Positions 26,879-37,045 of a DNA stretch of 37,045 nt are shown one piece after another. The stretch is from assembly GCA_012267435.1 (NCBI GenBank), contig JAAXGM010000006.1, positions 81,974 to 119,018 on the forward strand. The letters are read 5' to 3'. Position numbers and translations under genes: made by a program. Origin of the DNA: Gemmatimonadota bacterium. GTDB taxonomy: Bacteria > Gemmatimonadota > Gemmatimonadetes > Longimicrobiales > Gaopeijiaceae. How positions within the stretch are numbered: position 1 is the stretch's first letter; each line of letters begins with the position of its first letter. The notes beneath the pieces were generated by a model. The model searched no databases. It saw nothing but the letters and a program-made list of their open reading frames with translations, and was not told the DNA's origin.

Positions 26879-27736
26879 TCAGCCCTGGGGCTTCCACCCC
26901 GCCCACATGTGCCGCAGCAGAAGTGCCACAGTGGCCTTCAACTCCTTGCGCGGCACGACACGGTCGAGCATGCCGTGCTCGAGAAGGAACTCGGATCGCT
27001 GAAACCCGTCTGGAAGCTCCTGCCGGATCGTCTCCTCGATCACGCGAGGCCCCGCGAACCCGATGAAGGCGTCGGGTTCCGCGAGGTTGACGTCGCCCAG
27101 CATGGCGTAGGATGCGGTGACCCCGCCCGCCGTCGGGTTGGTGAGGATGGATACGTGGGGCAGACCGGCCTCGTGCAGCCTCGCCAGCAATGTTGCCGTC
27201 TTCGCCATCTGCATCAGCGACAGGATCCCTTCCTGCATGCGGGCTCCGCCGGAGGCGCTCACGACGACCAGCGGGACACTATCGCGCAGTGACCTGTCGA
27301 TGATTCGGGCCAGCTTCTCCCCCACCACCGATCCCATCGACCCTCCGATGAAGGAAAAGTCCATCACCGCCAGCGACACCGGGATGCCGTCCAGCTTGCC
27401 CGAACCCACCACCATGGCTTCCGGTCGCCCGGCACGCTGCTCGGCCACCTGCACCCGGGCGGTGTAGGGCTTCGAGTCGACGAAGTCCAACGGGTCGGCG
27501 CTGGCCAGGCCCGCGTGCTTCTCGCCGAAGGAGCCTTCGTCCATCAGCAGGCCCAGGTAGTCCGAGGCCCCGAACCTGAAGTGGAACCCGCACTCCGGGC
27601 ACACGGAGAGGTTCTGCGTGAGTTTTTCGCGGTATACGATGGCGCGGCAGCTCGGACACTTCCTGAAGACGTCGCTCGGAACATCCCGACGATCCTGGGC
27701 GCGCAACGGCTTCTTGGGCTTGTTGAACCAGGCCAT
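26879..27736 (-). CDS. accD: Acetyl-CoA carboxylase carboxyltransferase subunit beta
   Basis: N-terminal zinc finger CPSCRAIVYREKLTQNLSVCPECGFHF; SGGARMQEGILSLMQMAKT; LTNPTAGGVTASYAMLGDVNLAEPDAFIGFAGPRVIEETIRQELPDGFQRSEFLLEHGMLD. Confidence 0.97.
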   Translation of the reverse strand: MAWFNKPKKPLRAQDRRDVPSDVFRKCPSCRAIVYREKLTQNLSVCPECGFHFRFGASDYLGLLMDEGSFGEKHAGLASADPLDFVDSKPYTARVQVAEQRAGRPEAMVVGSGKLDGIPVSLAVMDFSFIGGSMGSVVGEKLARIIDRSLRDSVPLVVVSASGGARMQEGILSLMQMAKTATLLARLHEAGLPHVSILTNPTAGGVTASYAMLGDVNLAEPDAFIGFAGPRVIEETIRQELPDGFQRSEFLLEHGMLDRVVPRKELKATVALLLRHMWAGWKPQG

Positions 27737-27790
27737 GGCTTGTTCTCGTCGGCGTTTCCCGCCGGTTGGCCTCAGGGTGGCGCAACCCCT

Positions 27791-29053
27791 TCAGTTCCGC
27801 CGGGCAACGCGCACGGCGAGCGCCGCAGCCACCCAGCACATCAGCAGAAAGGAACCCCCGTAGCTAATGAACGGAAGGGGAATGCCGGTGACCGGGACCA
27901 GCCCGACGGTCATTCCGGTGTTTACGAAGACGTGGGTAATCCAAGCGCCGAAGATACCGAAGAGCACGAAGCTTGCAAAGTGACTGCCGGTTCCGGTCGC
28001 CATGCGGATGAGTCGGAGCAGGACATAGGCGAAGCCGGAAAGGACCAGCACCGTGCCCACGAAGCCGAACTCCTCTCCGATCACCGCGAAGATGAAATCG
28101 GTGTGCTGCTCGGGCAGGAAGTCGAACCGCTTCTGGGTGCCCAGCGTAAACCCCTTGCCGGTCATCCCTCCGCTACCAATGGCAACCTTCGACTGGACGA
28201 GGTGGTAACCCGCCTGCCGCGGATCGAGACCGGGATCCAGAAACACCAGCACCCGGTTCTGCTGGTAGGGGGCCAGCGAGTCCCAGAGGAGCCGCGCGAC
28301 CGTGCCCACGGCCAAATTGAACACCAGCACCGCCACGTACTCGAAGGTGTAGAGGCGGGAGCGGCGCAGATGGAGAAGCCCGATCAGCGCCACCATGTAC
28401 GCCGAGAACAGCCAAGTGTTGAAGGAAACGATCAGCGCGATGGCAGGGCTCACCAGCAGGAAAAGATAGGTCAGCGGAATTCCCGACCAGAAGAGCACAG
28501 CCATCAGGATGCCCACGAAGGCCATCGCGGTCCCCAGATCCGGCTGGAGCAGGACCAGGAGAAGAGGGAGCCCCACCAGCGCGCAGGGCGCAATCACGTC
28601 GGTCAGCTGCCATGATCTCGATCTCCCGGAGCCATGTCCGGGCGCTTCCACGCGGGACGCCATGAGGCGCGCCAGGGCTAGGATGGTCGCAATCTTGGCG
28701 ACTTCCGCCGGCTGGAATTGAAAGCCGCCGAACTGGAGAAAGCTGGTCACTCCGGCCGCGGTGCCACGGCCGGTGCCCACGACCAGCGTGACGGCCAGGA
28801 GCACCACCGCCAGCACATAGGCGGGCACCGAGATCCACTCGATCCAGTTGCTGGAGATCCGGCTGATGATGGTGAAGGCCGTCAGCCCGAACACGAACCA
28901 GACGAGCTGGCGGATCCACGCGCCTTCGACGACGGGGCTGGGCACGTTCAGCTGGCCCGTTGAGTAGATCATCGCCACGCCGAAGGCGGAGAGCGCGAGC
29001 AGGGCGAGGATGAAACCGCTGTCGAGGGCCCACCGCGAGAACAGGGCCTTCAT
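27791..29053 (-). CDS. rodA: Rod shape-determining SEDS glycosyltransferase RodA
   Basis: 420 aa SEDS protein; FQPAEVAKIATILALARLMA, LLVLLQPDLGTAMAFVGI, KVAIGSGGMTGKGFTLGTQKRFDFLPEQHTDFIFAVIGEEFGFVG. Confidence 0.96.
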   Translation of the reverse strand: MKALFSRWALDSGFILALLALSAFGVAMIYSTGQLNVPSPVVEGAWIRQLVWFVFGLTAFTIISRISSNWIEWISVPAYVLAVVLLAVTLVVGTGRGTAAGVTSFLQFGGFQFQPAEVAKIATILALARLMASRVEAPGHGSGRSRSWQLTDVIAPCALVGLPLLLVLLQPDLGTAMAFVGILMAVLFWSGIPLTYLFLLVSPAIALIVSFNTWLFSAYMVALIGLLHLRRSRLYTFEYVAVLVFNLAVGTVARLLWDSLAPYQQNRVLVFLDPGLDPRQAGYHLVQSKVAIGSGGMTGKGFTLGTQKRFDFLPEQHTDFIFAVIGEEFGFVGTVLVLSGFAYVLLRLIRMATGTGSHFASFVLFGIFGAWITHVFVNTGMTVGLVPVTGIPLPFISYGGSFLLMCWVAAALAVRVARRN

Positions 29054-29081
29054 GGGGTGAGCTCCGCGGTGTTGCGCGGAG

Positions 29082-30926
29082 TCACCGGTTCGCCCAGGGA
29101 GCAGGCGTGCCCGTCAGGCGGTGTTCGCGCAGCGTCTGGATGGTGTCGGTGGGGATGCCGTAGCGCTTGCGCAGGAAGTAGTCCGCGGACTTGGCGGCGA
29201 GCGGGGCCGCCACGATGGATCCGCTTTCCCCGAGCTCCACCAGCACGACCACGACGATCTCCGGCTGCTCCTCCCGGGGGCCCGCCATCGCCGCGAACCA
29301 CGCGTGGCTGCGGTCCGGGTCCTGTGCGTTCTGGGCGGTGCCCGACTTGCCCATCAGCTGCCAGTGCTCGACCGAGGACATGTACGCCGTGCCCCCCGGC
29401 ACGAAGACCCGCCTGAGCCCCTCCATCAGAACCTCTCCGTGCTCCGGTGAAATCCCAATGTCCCAGACGTCGCTCGTCTCCTCCCCGCGCAGGATGCGTG
29501 GCGCGGGAGCCTGCCCGCCCCGGGCCATTGCGAGGTAGAACTGGGCGATCCCCAGGGGGGTCTGGTCGTTGGGGCCCTGCCCGATCGCGAGGGACAATAC
29601 CTCCGTTTCCCGCGCGCGATACCCGAACCGCTCCTCCCAGAAGTCCAGACCGCGCGGAAACACACCCGGCGATTCAAGGGGTAGGTCGATGCCGCACTGG
29701 CGCGCGAAGCCCATCTCGTTCGCGTTGACCAGAAGACGCTCCAAGCCGATCCTGAGGCCCAATTGGTAGAAGTAGACGTTGCAGGAGTGCTGGATGGCCT
29801 CCACGAGATCGAGCGCCCCGTGGCCGGCTTGGTTCCAGCAGCGGAACCTGCGGTTACCGACGAACATCGCTCCTCCGCACCCGCGCGGCATGTGTTCGTG
29901 CGCCTCCACCAGGCCGAGCTGCAGCCCTATGGCGGCGACCGCGAGCTTCCACGTTGACCCGGGGGCGTAGCGTCCGACGACCGCGCGATTGAAGAGCGGT
30001 TGTTCGGGGTCGCTGTTGAGGGACGCCCACTCGTCGGGTTCGATCCCCCCCACGAAGCTGTTGGGATCGAAGGTCGGAGCCGAATACAGCGCGAGCACAC
30101 CACCGTCTTCGACGTTCAGCACCACTACCGCGCCGCGCATGGAGTCGGGGAAGATGTGATGGATCCACTCCATCAGATCCAGATCGAGATTAAGCTGCAT
30201 GTCCGCCCCGGGCGCGGGCGCTTGCACGACCTGTCCGAAAGGAGAGCTGACGACCCGGCCCAGCGCGTCCACTTCCGAGTAGCGCAGGCCCCGCCTCCCC
30301 TGAAGCCGGGCTTCATACTGCCGCTCCACTCCCTCCCTGCCCACCGTCATGCCGCGCGAGTACTCCGAATACCGTTCCTGCTCCAATTCCTCCGCGGTGA
30401 CTTCGCCCACATACCCCATGAGGTGGGAGACCGGGCGCGCAGCCTGGTACTGGCGCTTCGGGTTCATCCAGACCACCACGTTCGGCAGCTCCGCGCGGTG
30501 CTCCTCGAGCGTGGAGACGAGATCGAAATCGGCGTCGCCGTCCACCAGAAGCGGCTGATAGGGTTCGCGCCGGGAGCGTTCGAGCAGCAGTTCGATCCTC
30601 TCATCGTCCAGGTCGAGGTACGATTGCAGGCGCTCGAGCGTGGTCTCCATGACTCCGGATGCGGCGGGAGGGAACACGTGCAGCGAATAACCTGGAACGC
30701 TGCTCGCAATGACCCGGCCGTTTCGATCGAAAACGGCTCCGCGGGGAGCTTCAATGGGAAACGGCCGGAGCCGGTTTGACTCCGAGCGAAGCTCGTATGT
30801 GCTGGACTCGAGCACTTGGAGGCGGAAAAAGGCGACGATGAGAATTGCGAAAAGCGCTACCAGTCCGATGACGGCGATGCGGGCGCGCTGCGACGCCCCT
30901 GAATCGGGAACCTGGAACTGATTCAT
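29082..30926 (-). CDS. mrdA: Penicillin-binding protein 2
   Basis: FPIEAPRGAVFDRNGRVIASS; GRYAPGSTWKLAVA (SxxK); IQHSCNVYFYQLG (SxN); LMGKSGTAQNAQ (KSGT); lies between rodA and mreD. Confidence 0.96.
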   Translation of the reverse strand: MNQFQVPDSGASQRARIAVIGLVALFAILIVAFFRLQVLESSTYELRSESNRLRPFPIEAPRGAVFDRNGRVIASSVPGYSLHVFPPAASGVMETTLERLQSYLDLDDERIELLLERSRREPYQPLLVDGDADFDLVSTLEEHRAELPNVVVWMNPKRQYQAARPVSHLMGYVGEVTAEELEQERYSEYSRGMTVGREGVERQYEARLQGRRGLRYSEVDALGRVVSSPFGQVVQAPAPGADMQLNLDLDLMEWIHHIFPDSMRGAVVVLNVEDGGVLALYSAPTFDPNSFVGGIEPDEWASLNSDPEQPLFNRAVVGRYAPGSTWKLAVAAIGLQLGLVEAHEHMPRGCGGAMFVGNRRFRCWNQAGHGALDLVEAIQHSCNVYFYQLGLRIGLERLLVNANEMGFARQCGIDLPLESPGVFPRGLDFWEERFGYRARETEVLSLAIGQGPNDQTPLGIAQFYLAMARGGQAPAPRILRGEETSDVWDIGISPEHGEVLMEGLRRVFVPGGTAYMSSVEHWQLMGKSGTAQNAQDPDRSHAWFAAMAGPREEQPEIVVVVLVELGESGSIVAAPLAAKSADYFLRKRYGIPTDTIQTLREHRLTGTPAPWANR

Positions 30927-31459
30927 GACTCGCCCTCGCTGAAGGGGCCTGTGAGCTTCACGACGAGCAAGCCCACCAGAGCGGCATAGAGCGCGGCCGG
31001 AACCCCGATGAGAATCATCGGTTCGATGAACCCGCTCGTGACACCGGCTGCTTGCTGCAGAATCCAGTGGAGGAAATCACGCAGCCACTTGCCGGTGACA
31101 AAATAGATGATGTGAAAGGAAAGCGAAGTGGTGGGCACGAAGATTGCCCTGGTCTGCACCCCCAGAATGCCCACCACGGTCATCGCTACGGTGTTCGCGC
31201 CGAAGGCGACCAGCGTGAACGCGTCTTCCAGCATGCCCAGGGTGAAGCCGACGCATGCGGCAGTCCCGAATCGGACCCTGCGAACGTGGAGCAGGAGTGC
31301 GACGGTAAGCAGATCTGGAGCCTCGAGGCCCATCCCCAGGCCGAGCCGAAGAACGAAATGGAGGAAGACCAGAATCAGGGTGAGGGCAACGACCACCCCC
31401 GACCCGATTCCGAGACGTGGGGAGCCGTGGAGCGGACGCTCAGCCACTGCCAGCGGCAT
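30923..31459 (-). CDS. mreD: Rod shape-determining protein MreD
   Basis: Polytopic small membrane protein MPLAVAERPLHGSPRLGIGSGVVVALTLILVFLHFVLRL...GFTLGMLEDAFTLVAFGANTVAMTVVG; mre operon position. ATG chosen at 31459. Confidence 0.85.
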   Translation of the reverse strand: MPLAVAERPLHGSPRLGIGSGVVVALTLILVFLHFVLRLGLGMGLEAPDLLTVALLLHVRRVRFGTAACVGFTLGMLEDAFTLVAFGANTVAMTVVGILGVQTRAIFVPTTSLSFHIIYFVTGKWLRDFLHWILQQAAGVTSGFIEPMILIGVPAALYAALVGLLVVKLTGPFSEGES

Positions 31460-32378
31460 CGGGAGCGTCAGCAGCCGGCCCGGCCTCTCCCGCGGAGTCC
31501 GGGATCGGTGACGTTGCTTTCGGAAACAGGCTGGACAGGTCCGCTTCGTCCCCCGGGCCGGACGCATCGGAAACGCCGACCAGCGCGTGCGTGACGGAGG
31601 CCGGATGTACCGTTGGGTACACCCAGTAACTCCGATGCCATCCTTCTTCGACCTTGGCCAGTCCCCCGACCCGGCCCACGGGCACGCCGCGCGGATAGAC
31701 GCCACCACGGCCGCTGGTAACCACCAGCGTGCCGTCCGCCAGGACGTTGAAATACGGGATGCCGGTCAGAATGAGTCGTTCAGCTCCCCCGAACGTGGCC
31801 GGTTCCGGGCCGACGATGCCATAAAGCTCACCGTCCTCCGACATGACCGAGGCCCGGAAGTCCGGGTGCGACCAGTCCATGCCGATCGAAAGCGACGGGT
31901 GGGCTTCGAGAACCCTGCCGGCGAGCCCATCGGCGGTGATGATCGGGGACAACCCATGGACACCCTGTTCGTAGCCGAGGTCGAGCACGATCGTGCTCTG
32001 CGAGCCCAGGTTCCCCGGGCGATGCACGCTCACCGCGCGATACGACCGCTCCACCAGCGGCGCCAGTCCGATCAGGACTCGAAGGCGCCGGTTCTCCTCT
32101 ATCGCCGGCGCATTGTTTGCAACCCAGGCGCGCAGGGAGTCCACCTGCGCACGGAGCATGTCCGCCTCGCGGCTCCTCGACCGGGCCGCGGACAGTGCGC
32201 TCCGGATGTCCACGAACGGGCGCAGCAGGGTCAGGCGAATGCCGGACGCGATACTCTGCTGGGGCTCCGTGGGAATCAGGTAGAAGAACAGGCCGACCAG
32301 CAGGCAGGCGGCCACCAGGAGGAACTGTCTCCGCAATCCGTTACCGTCGGCGCCGCCGTATTCCCGCATCAACCCCAC
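31440..32378 (-). CDS. mreC: Rod shape-determining protein MreC
   Basis: FLLVAACLLVGLFFYLIPTEPQQSIASGIRLTLLRPFVDIRSALSAARSRSREADMLRAQVDSLR...YRAVSVHRPGNLGSQSTIVLDLGYEQGVHGLSPIITADGLAGRVLEAHPSLS; start could be ATG at 32369. Confidence 0.93.
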   Translation of the reverse strand: MGLMREYGGADGNGLRRQFLLVAACLLVGLFFYLIPTEPQQSIASGIRLTLLRPFVDIRSALSAARSRSREADMLRAQVDSLRAWVANNAPAIEENRRLRVLIGLAPLVERSYRAVSVHRPGNLGSQSTIVLDLGYEQGVHGLSPIITADGLAGRVLEAHPSLSIGMDWSHPDFRASVMSEDGELYGIVGPEPATFGGAERLILTGIPYFNVLADGTLVVTSGRGGVYPRGVPVGRVGGLAKVEEGWHRSYWVYPTVHPASVTHALVGVSDASGPGDEADLSSLFPKATSPIPDSAGEAGPAADAPDAAGSG

Positions 32379-32442
32379 CCGTCGGGCTCAAGGCTTGCGC
32401 TGCCGCCTCGACCACTCCGCAAACTGGTCGCCGATTCGACGG

Positions 32443-33486
32443 TCAAGCCGTCAGGATCTTACGAAACGTGTGCAGATCCTCCAGAATCCGGCCTGCTCCG
32501 CGCACAACGCAGGTCAGAGGATCTTCGTCAACATGCACGGTCAGGTTGGTCTCGAATGTGATCAGCTGGTCGAGGCCCTGGATCATCGCACCACCACCGG
32601 TCATCAGGAGGCCTCTGTCCACGATGTCCCCGGAAAGCTCCGGGGGCGTCGACTCGAGCGCGCGGCGCACCGCGTCCACGATGGATCTGATGGGCTCCTG
32701 AATCCACTCACGAACCTCCGATGAGCCGACCCGGATCATCTTGGGCATTCCGCTGACGAGGTCGCGACCCTTGACATCCATCTCCCGCTCCTCGCCGGTA
32801 TCGAAGGCGGAGCCGATCCGGATCTTGATCATTTCGGCGGTGGATTCTCCGATGAGCAGCTTGTAATGCCTGCGCATGGAGTCTTCGATCGCGTGATCGA
32901 TCTTGTCGCCGCCCACGCGGATCGAGGAGTTGGCGACGACGCCCGACAGACAGATCACAGCGATCTCGGTGGTGCCGCCTCCAATATCGATCACCATGTT
33001 GCCGGTCGGCGACTCGATGGGAAGACCCATGCCCACCGCAGCCGCGACCGGCTCCACCACCATGTAGACGGATTTCGCGCCCGCCATCAGTGCCGACGAA
33101 CGGACGGCGCGCCGTTCGAGCTCCGTGATGCCCGAAGGAACGCCCACGACCACGCGAGGCTTCATCCGGAACACGCGCCGGGACGTGACCCGCTTGAGGA
33201 AGTGGCGCAACATCATCTCGGTGATGTCGACATCCGCGATCACGCCGTCCTTCAGAGGGCGAATCGCCTCGATGCCCTCCGGTGTGCGGCCGAGCATGCG
33301 CTTGGCGTCGAGGCCGATCCCAAGGATCTTGCGCGAGGTCTTTTCCACGGCGACCACGCAGGGCTCGTTCACCACAACCCCCTCGTCCCGGACGTATACG
33401 AGCGTATTCGCGGTTCCCAGGTCCACTGCGATGTCGTGGACGGGAACTAGGCTGCGGCGCGGCTTGAACCAACTGGAAGAAAGCAC
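32443..33486 (-). CDS. mreB: Rod shape-determining actin homologue MreB
   Basis: IAVDLGTANTLVYVRDEGVVVNEPCVVAVEKTSRKILGIGLDAKRMLGRTPEGIEAIRPLKDGVIADVDITEMMLRHFLKRV...NMVIDIGGGTTEIAVICLSGVVANSSIRVGGDKIDHAI. Confidence 0.98.
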   Translation of the reverse strand: MLSSSWFKPRRSLVPVHDIAVDLGTANTLVYVRDEGVVVNEPCVVAVEKTSRKILGIGLDAKRMLGRTPEGIEAIRPLKDGVIADVDITEMMLRHFLKRVTSRRVFRMKPRVVVGVPSGITELERRAVRSSALMAGAKSVYMVVEPVAAAVGMGLPIESPTGNMVIDIGGGTTEIAVICLSGVVANSSIRVGGDKIDHAIEDSMRRHYKLLIGESTAEMIKIRIGSAFDTGEEREMDVKGRDLVSGMPKMIRVGSSEVREWIQEPIRSIVDAVRRALESTPPELSGDIVDRGLLMTGGGAMIQGLDQLITFETNLTVHVDEDPLTCVVRGAGRILEDLHTFRKILTA

Positions 33487-33655
33487 TCTAAATCTATTAT
33501 TTACAATGGTTTGGTGGGACTAATGCCCAAGGAGTAAGCAGAGTCCGGCCAGCCCCGGGAAGCACCCGCATCTTAAGTTGTGGCGTGATCCGGAGCAAGA
33601 TCAGGAGTGCTGCCCCATGGGGGGATTTCGAAGGGTGGCAACCTCGCGACACGGG

Positions 33656-34768
33656 TCAGAAACAACTGCTGAGCGGTGTGGACCGCAGGCCGAACGCATC
33701 CGCCACCGCGGCGTGAACGACCTCGCCCCGCACCACGTTGAGACCACGGGCAAGGGCAGGATTGCGGCTACAGGCACCCCGCCAGCCTCCGCCCGCCAAT
33801 TCCATAACGTAGGGCAGCGTTGCGTTGGTCAGAGCCAGCGTGCTCGTTCGGGGCACACTGCCCGGAATGTTGGTCACACCGTAGTGGATCACGCCGTCGA
33901 CCACGTAGGTGGGGGCTTCGTGCGTGGTCGGCCGGATGGTCTCCACGCACCCGCCCTGATCGACGGACACGTCGGCGATCACCGACCCGGGGCGCATGGT
34001 CGCGAGGTCTTCCTCGAACACCAGGAACGGCGTCCGCGCACCTGGCAGGAGCACCGCCCCGATGATCAGGTCCGAATCGCGCAACTGCTTGCGCACCGCG
34101 TAGCGCGTGGAGTAGAGGGGATGGACGCCCGCGGGCATCACATCCGCCAGATGACGGAGCCGGGGAAGTGACGTGTCCAGAATGGAGACGCGCGCTCCCA
34201 GCCCCGCGGCCACCTTCGCCGCCTGGGTACCCACGACGCCGCCCCCCAGAATCAGCACCTTGCCGGGCATGACCCCGGGAACGCCCCCGATGAGGATTCC
34301 GCTGCCGCCGGAGGGGCGAGTCAGGTACCGGACACCCTCCTGCACCGCCATTCTCCCGGCCACCTCGCTCATCGGCGTAAGCAGGGGCAGCGCTCCCCCA
34401 TCGGTGGCCACCGTCTCGTACGCGATGGCCACAGTGCCGGACGCCATGACCGCCCGGGTGAGGGCTTCGGATGCCGCGAAGTGAAAATAGGTGAAGACGA
34501 TCTGCCCCTCGCGCATGTCGGGCCACTCTTCCGCGAGAGGTTCCTTCACCTTCACGATCATCGCGGCGCGCGCCCACAACTCACCCGCGCCGTCCACTAT
34601 TTCCGCGCCCGCGCGCCGATAGAAGTCGTCGGTAAAGCCGCTGGGCAGGCCGGCGCCCCTCTCGATGAGCACCTCATGGCCCGCCTGGGTCAGGGCTTCC
34701 ACGCCCGCCGGAACCAGTGCGACCCGGTATTCGTGTGTCTTGCGCTCGGCGGGAACACCGATCAGCAT
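33656..34768 (-). CDS. ald: Alanine dehydrogenase
   Basis: MLIGVPAERKTHEYRVALVPAGVEALTQAGHEVLIERGAG...MIVKVKEPLAEEWPDMREGQIVFTYFHFAAS...MSEVAGRMAVQEG...VLILGGGVVGTQAAKVAAGLGARVSILD. Confidence 0.97.
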   Translation of the reverse strand: MLIGVPAERKTHEYRVALVPAGVEALTQAGHEVLIERGAGLPSGFTDDFYRRAGAEIVDGAGELWARAAMIVKVKEPLAEEWPDMREGQIVFTYFHFAASEALTRAVMASGTVAIAYETVATDGGALPLLTPMSEVAGRMAVQEGVRYLTRPSGGSGILIGGVPGVMPGKVLILGGGVVGTQAAKVAAGLGARVSILDTSLPRLRHLADVMPAGVHPLYSTRYAVRKQLRDSDLIIGAVLLPGARTPFLVFEEDLATMRPGSVIADVSVDQGGCVETIRPTTHEAPTYVVDGVIHYGVTNIPGSVPRTSTLALTNATLPYVMELAGGGWRGACSRNPALARGLNVVRGEVVHAAVADAFGLRSTPLSSCF

Positions 34769-34772
34769 GGCT

Positions 34773-36074
34773 TCAGGGTCCCAGGCGAAGCAGGCACTGA
34801 CGGTCGGGATGAAAGAACTTGGCCGCGGATTCGGCGACCTCGGTTTCCGTCACGCGATCGATGCGCGACAGGAGTTCGTCCAGCGTCGTGAAGGGCTCCT
34901 GGTGCAGGGCGAATCCCGCGAGCCGGTACAATCGGGCGCCGGGGCTCTCCAGGGAGAGCATGATCTGCCCCTTGACCTGACTCTTGATCTGGACGAGGTC
35001 TTCGCCCGGAAGGCCGTCACGGGCTATGATCGCCAGTTCTTCCCTGATGGCGTCGATGACTTGGCCGGCCGCGTCGTGACGGGTGCCCGCGTAGATGCCG
35101 GATATCCCCGCGCGCGAATAGAAGGACTGGAAAGTATACACCGAGTAGGCTAGGCCCAGCTCCTCGCGAATGCGCCGGAACAGCCGGGAACTCATGCCGC
35201 CTCCCATCGCCGCCGCGAGCAGCACCAGGGGATATCGCCTGGGGTCGGCCCTGGGAGGGGTTACGGTTCCGGCCACGATGTGGGTCTGGGCCGTCTCCCG
35301 CCGGACATGAACCTCCCTTCCCTCCGCCGACCTCGGCTCGGGAATCGGGGTCGCGGGAACACCGGCGGCTGCGCCGCGGAAGTAGTGCTCCGCCAGCTCC
35401 ACCACCCGATCGTGCGCCACGTTACCGGTGGCGGCGACGACCATGCCTCCCGCGCCATAGCGCCCCCGGTGCAGATCGCACAGGGTATCTCCCCGGATCG
35501 CCGACACGGTGTCCCGGGTGCCGAGAATGGACGCCCCGTAGGGATGCCGGTCCCACAGGTGTTGCCCGTGCAGTTCGAAGGCGAAGTCCTCGGGAGCATC
35601 CTCGATCGTGGAGATCTCCTCGAGCACGACGCGCCGCTCAAGCTCCAAGTCCGTGTCGAGGAGCGTGGGAAAGAGCACCAGGTCCGCGAGCACGTCGAGC
35701 GCCTGGGGCAGATGTTCATCCAGTACGCGGGCCTGGAAGCTCGTGTGTTCCCGACTGGTGAAAGCGTCCAAGGAGCCACCCAGGCTCTCGAGAGCGAGTG
35801 CGATCTGCTCGCGTGACCGGTGTTGGGTTCCCCTGAACACCATGTGCTCCAGCAGATGACTCGCCCCCAGAACGTCCTCGCCGTCGTGCGCCGAGCCCTG
35901 CGGGACCCAGACGCCGACCGCCGCGGAGCGGACTCCCGGAATCGATTCGCTCAGTACCTGGATGCCGGACCCGAGCGTGCTGACCGCCATGCGGTTCCGG
36001 GTCGTGGGCGGGGCGGCGGGAGCCGTCGCGACCGACCCGGTGTGCGGGGATCGGCGGTATCGGGCAGGTGTCAC
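34773..36074 (-). CDS. M16-family zinc metallopeptidase
   Basis: [19 protein letters not shown] (HxxEH), [35 protein letters not shown]...[21 protein letters not shown] at 36074 overlaps pnp stop (alternative ATG at 35990). Confidence 0.93.
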   Translation of the reverse strand: MTPARYRRSPHTGSVATAPAAPPTTRNRMAVSTLGSGIQVLSESIPGVRSAAVGVWVPQGSAHDGEDVLGASHLLEHMVFRGTQHRSREQIALALESLGGSLDAFTSREHTSFQARVLDEHLPQALDVLADLVLFPTLLDTDLELERRVVLEEISTIEDAPEDFAFELHGQHLWDRHPYGASILGTRDTVSAIRGDTLCDLHRGRYGAGGMVVAATGNVAHDRVVELAEHYFRGAAAGVPATPIPEPRSAEGREVHVRRETAQTHIVAGTVTPPRADPRRYPLVLLAAAMGGGMSSRLFRRIREELGLAYSVYTFQSFYSRAGISGIYAGTRHDAAGQVIDAIREELAIIARDGLPGEDLVQIKSQVKGQIMLSLESPGARLYRLAGFALHQEPFTTLDELLSRIDRVTETEVAESAAKFFHPDRQCLLRLGP

Positions 36075-37045
36075 CGGCGGGCCCGAGACGACTTTCCGCG
36101 CCGGGCGTTGTCGGCAAGCGCCGCGCGCCTGGAGAGACGCAGTCGGCCCTTCTCGTCGATCGCGAGCAACTTGACCCGCGTGATCTCGCCCACCTTGAGG
36201 ACGTCCTCGGTCTTGGCCACACGGCCCTCGGCCAGTTCGGAGATGTGGCAGAGCCCTTCGGTGCCCGGGAAGATCTCGATGAAGGCCCCGAAGGTGGTGG
36301 TGTTCTTGACCGGACCCTCGTAGGTGCGCCCGACCTCGGGCTCCTGGGCGATGGCCTCGATCATTTCGCGGGCGCGTGCGCCGGCCTCGCCCGAGACGGC
36401 GGCGATCTTCACCACGCCGGAGTCCTCGATGTCGATCTTGGCTCCGGTTTCATCTTGTATTGCCCTGATGGTCTTTCCTTTAGGGCCAATGATCTCACCA
36501 ATCTTCTCAGGGTTGATCGAGATCGAGATGATGCGTGGGGCGTACTGGGACAGGTCGGTGCGCGGCGCCGGAAGGGCGTGGTCCATGGCATCCAGAATGC
36601 CGCGTCGCGCCGTGCGCGCTCTTCCCAGCGCCTCCCGCATGATCGCCAGATCGAGCCCTTCGATCTTGATGTCCATCTGAATCGCGGTGACGCCCTTGCG
36701 CGTCCCGGCTACCTTGAAGTCCATGTCCCCCAGGGCGTCTTCGAGCCCCAGGATGTCGGTAAGGACCGCGAAGCGTTCTCCCTCCTTCACCAGCCCCATG
36801 GCCACCCCGGCGCACGAAGCCTTGAGCGGAACCCCCGCATCCATCAGCGACAGCGAAGCCGCGCAAACGGAGGCCATGGACGAAGAGCCGTTCGATTCGA
36901 GAACGTCGGACACCACGCGGATCGTGTACGGGAAGTCGTCGTAGTCGGGAAGCAGGGGCTGGATGGCGCGTTCGGCCAGGCTTCCATGCCCCACCTCGCG
37001 CCGTGACGTCCCGCGGATGGGCCTCGCTTCGCCCACCGAGAAAGG
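36071..37045 (-). CDS. pnp: Polyribonucleotide nucleotidyltransferase, C-terminal part (5' end outside window)
   Basis: [19 protein letters not shown]...[39 protein letters not shown] domain [28 protein letters not shown]1 domain [31 protein letters not shown]. Confidence 0.97.
   Translation of the reverse strand, partial: PFSVGEARPIRGTSRREVGHGSLAERAIQPLLPDYDDFPYTIRVVSDVLESNGSSSMASVCAASLSLMDAGVPLKASCAGVAMGLVKEGERFAVLTDILGLEDALGDMDFKVAGTRKGVTAIQMDIKIEGLDLAIMREALGRARTARRGILDAMDHALPAPRTDLSQYAPRIISISINPEKIGEIIGPKGKTIRAIQDETGAKIDIEDSGVVKIAAVSGEAGARAREMIEAIAQEPEVGRTYEGPVKNTTTFGAFIEIFPGTEGLCHISELAEGRVAKTEDVLKVGEITRVKLLAIDEKGRLRLSRRAALADNARRGKSSRARR

Noticed and set aside
27791-33486. mreB-mreC-mreD-mrdA-rodA operon
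   Set aside because: Classic conserved rod-shape operon in the usual order; nothing unusual seen.
33613-33622. CCCCATGGGG palindrome in the mreB-ald intergenic region
   Set aside because: Short GC-rich palindrome, single copy, expected by chance in this composition.
33632-33648. AGGGTGGCAACCTCGCG, reminiscent of the T-box AGGGTGGNACCGCG
   Set aside because: Not an exact match (extra bases), no recognisable stem I or terminator, and no plausible plus-strand gene downstream; it lies just past the 3' end of minus-strand ald.

Overview
This window looks like high-GC bacterial core-genome sequence. Gene order and protein families are consistent with Gemmatimonadota or a relative, but that is inference; no rRNA or other marker was available. 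I support 32 protein-coding genes, nearly all on the minus strand. In order they are: FAH-family hydrolase (partial); a small membrane protein; a DinG-type helicase with an N-terminal RadC/JAMM-like domain; a hypothetical exported protein; an envelope gene cluster ('asparagine synthetase B'-like, TPR, DUF4175-like coiled-coil membrane protein, DUF4159); rsmI; trxA; a methylmalonyl-CoA epimerase-like gene (+); a lipoprotein; clpB; an OPT transporter plus lipoprotein (+); guaA, lysA, proS; two small unknown genes; hisS; folC; accD; the rod-shape operon mreB-mreC-mreD-mrdA-rodA; ald; an M16 peptidase; and pnp (partial). I saw no CRISPR array, rRNA, convincing tRNA, prophage or intact mobile element. 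The best second-look items are: (1) the JAMM-DinG fusion with an intact JAMM motif but a missing first Fe-S cysteine; (2) two identical CTGCCATTTTGGCAG palindromes 41 bp apart upstream of clpB; (3) the DUF4159/DUF4175/TPR/GATase-like envelope cluster; (4) a sharp low-GC, rare-codon patch over the KH-domain motif of pnp; (5) an unannotated 53-aa ORF in the helicase upstream region; (6) two unknown genes overlapping in a chain between hisS and proS. I found no clear wholly new multi-gene system.
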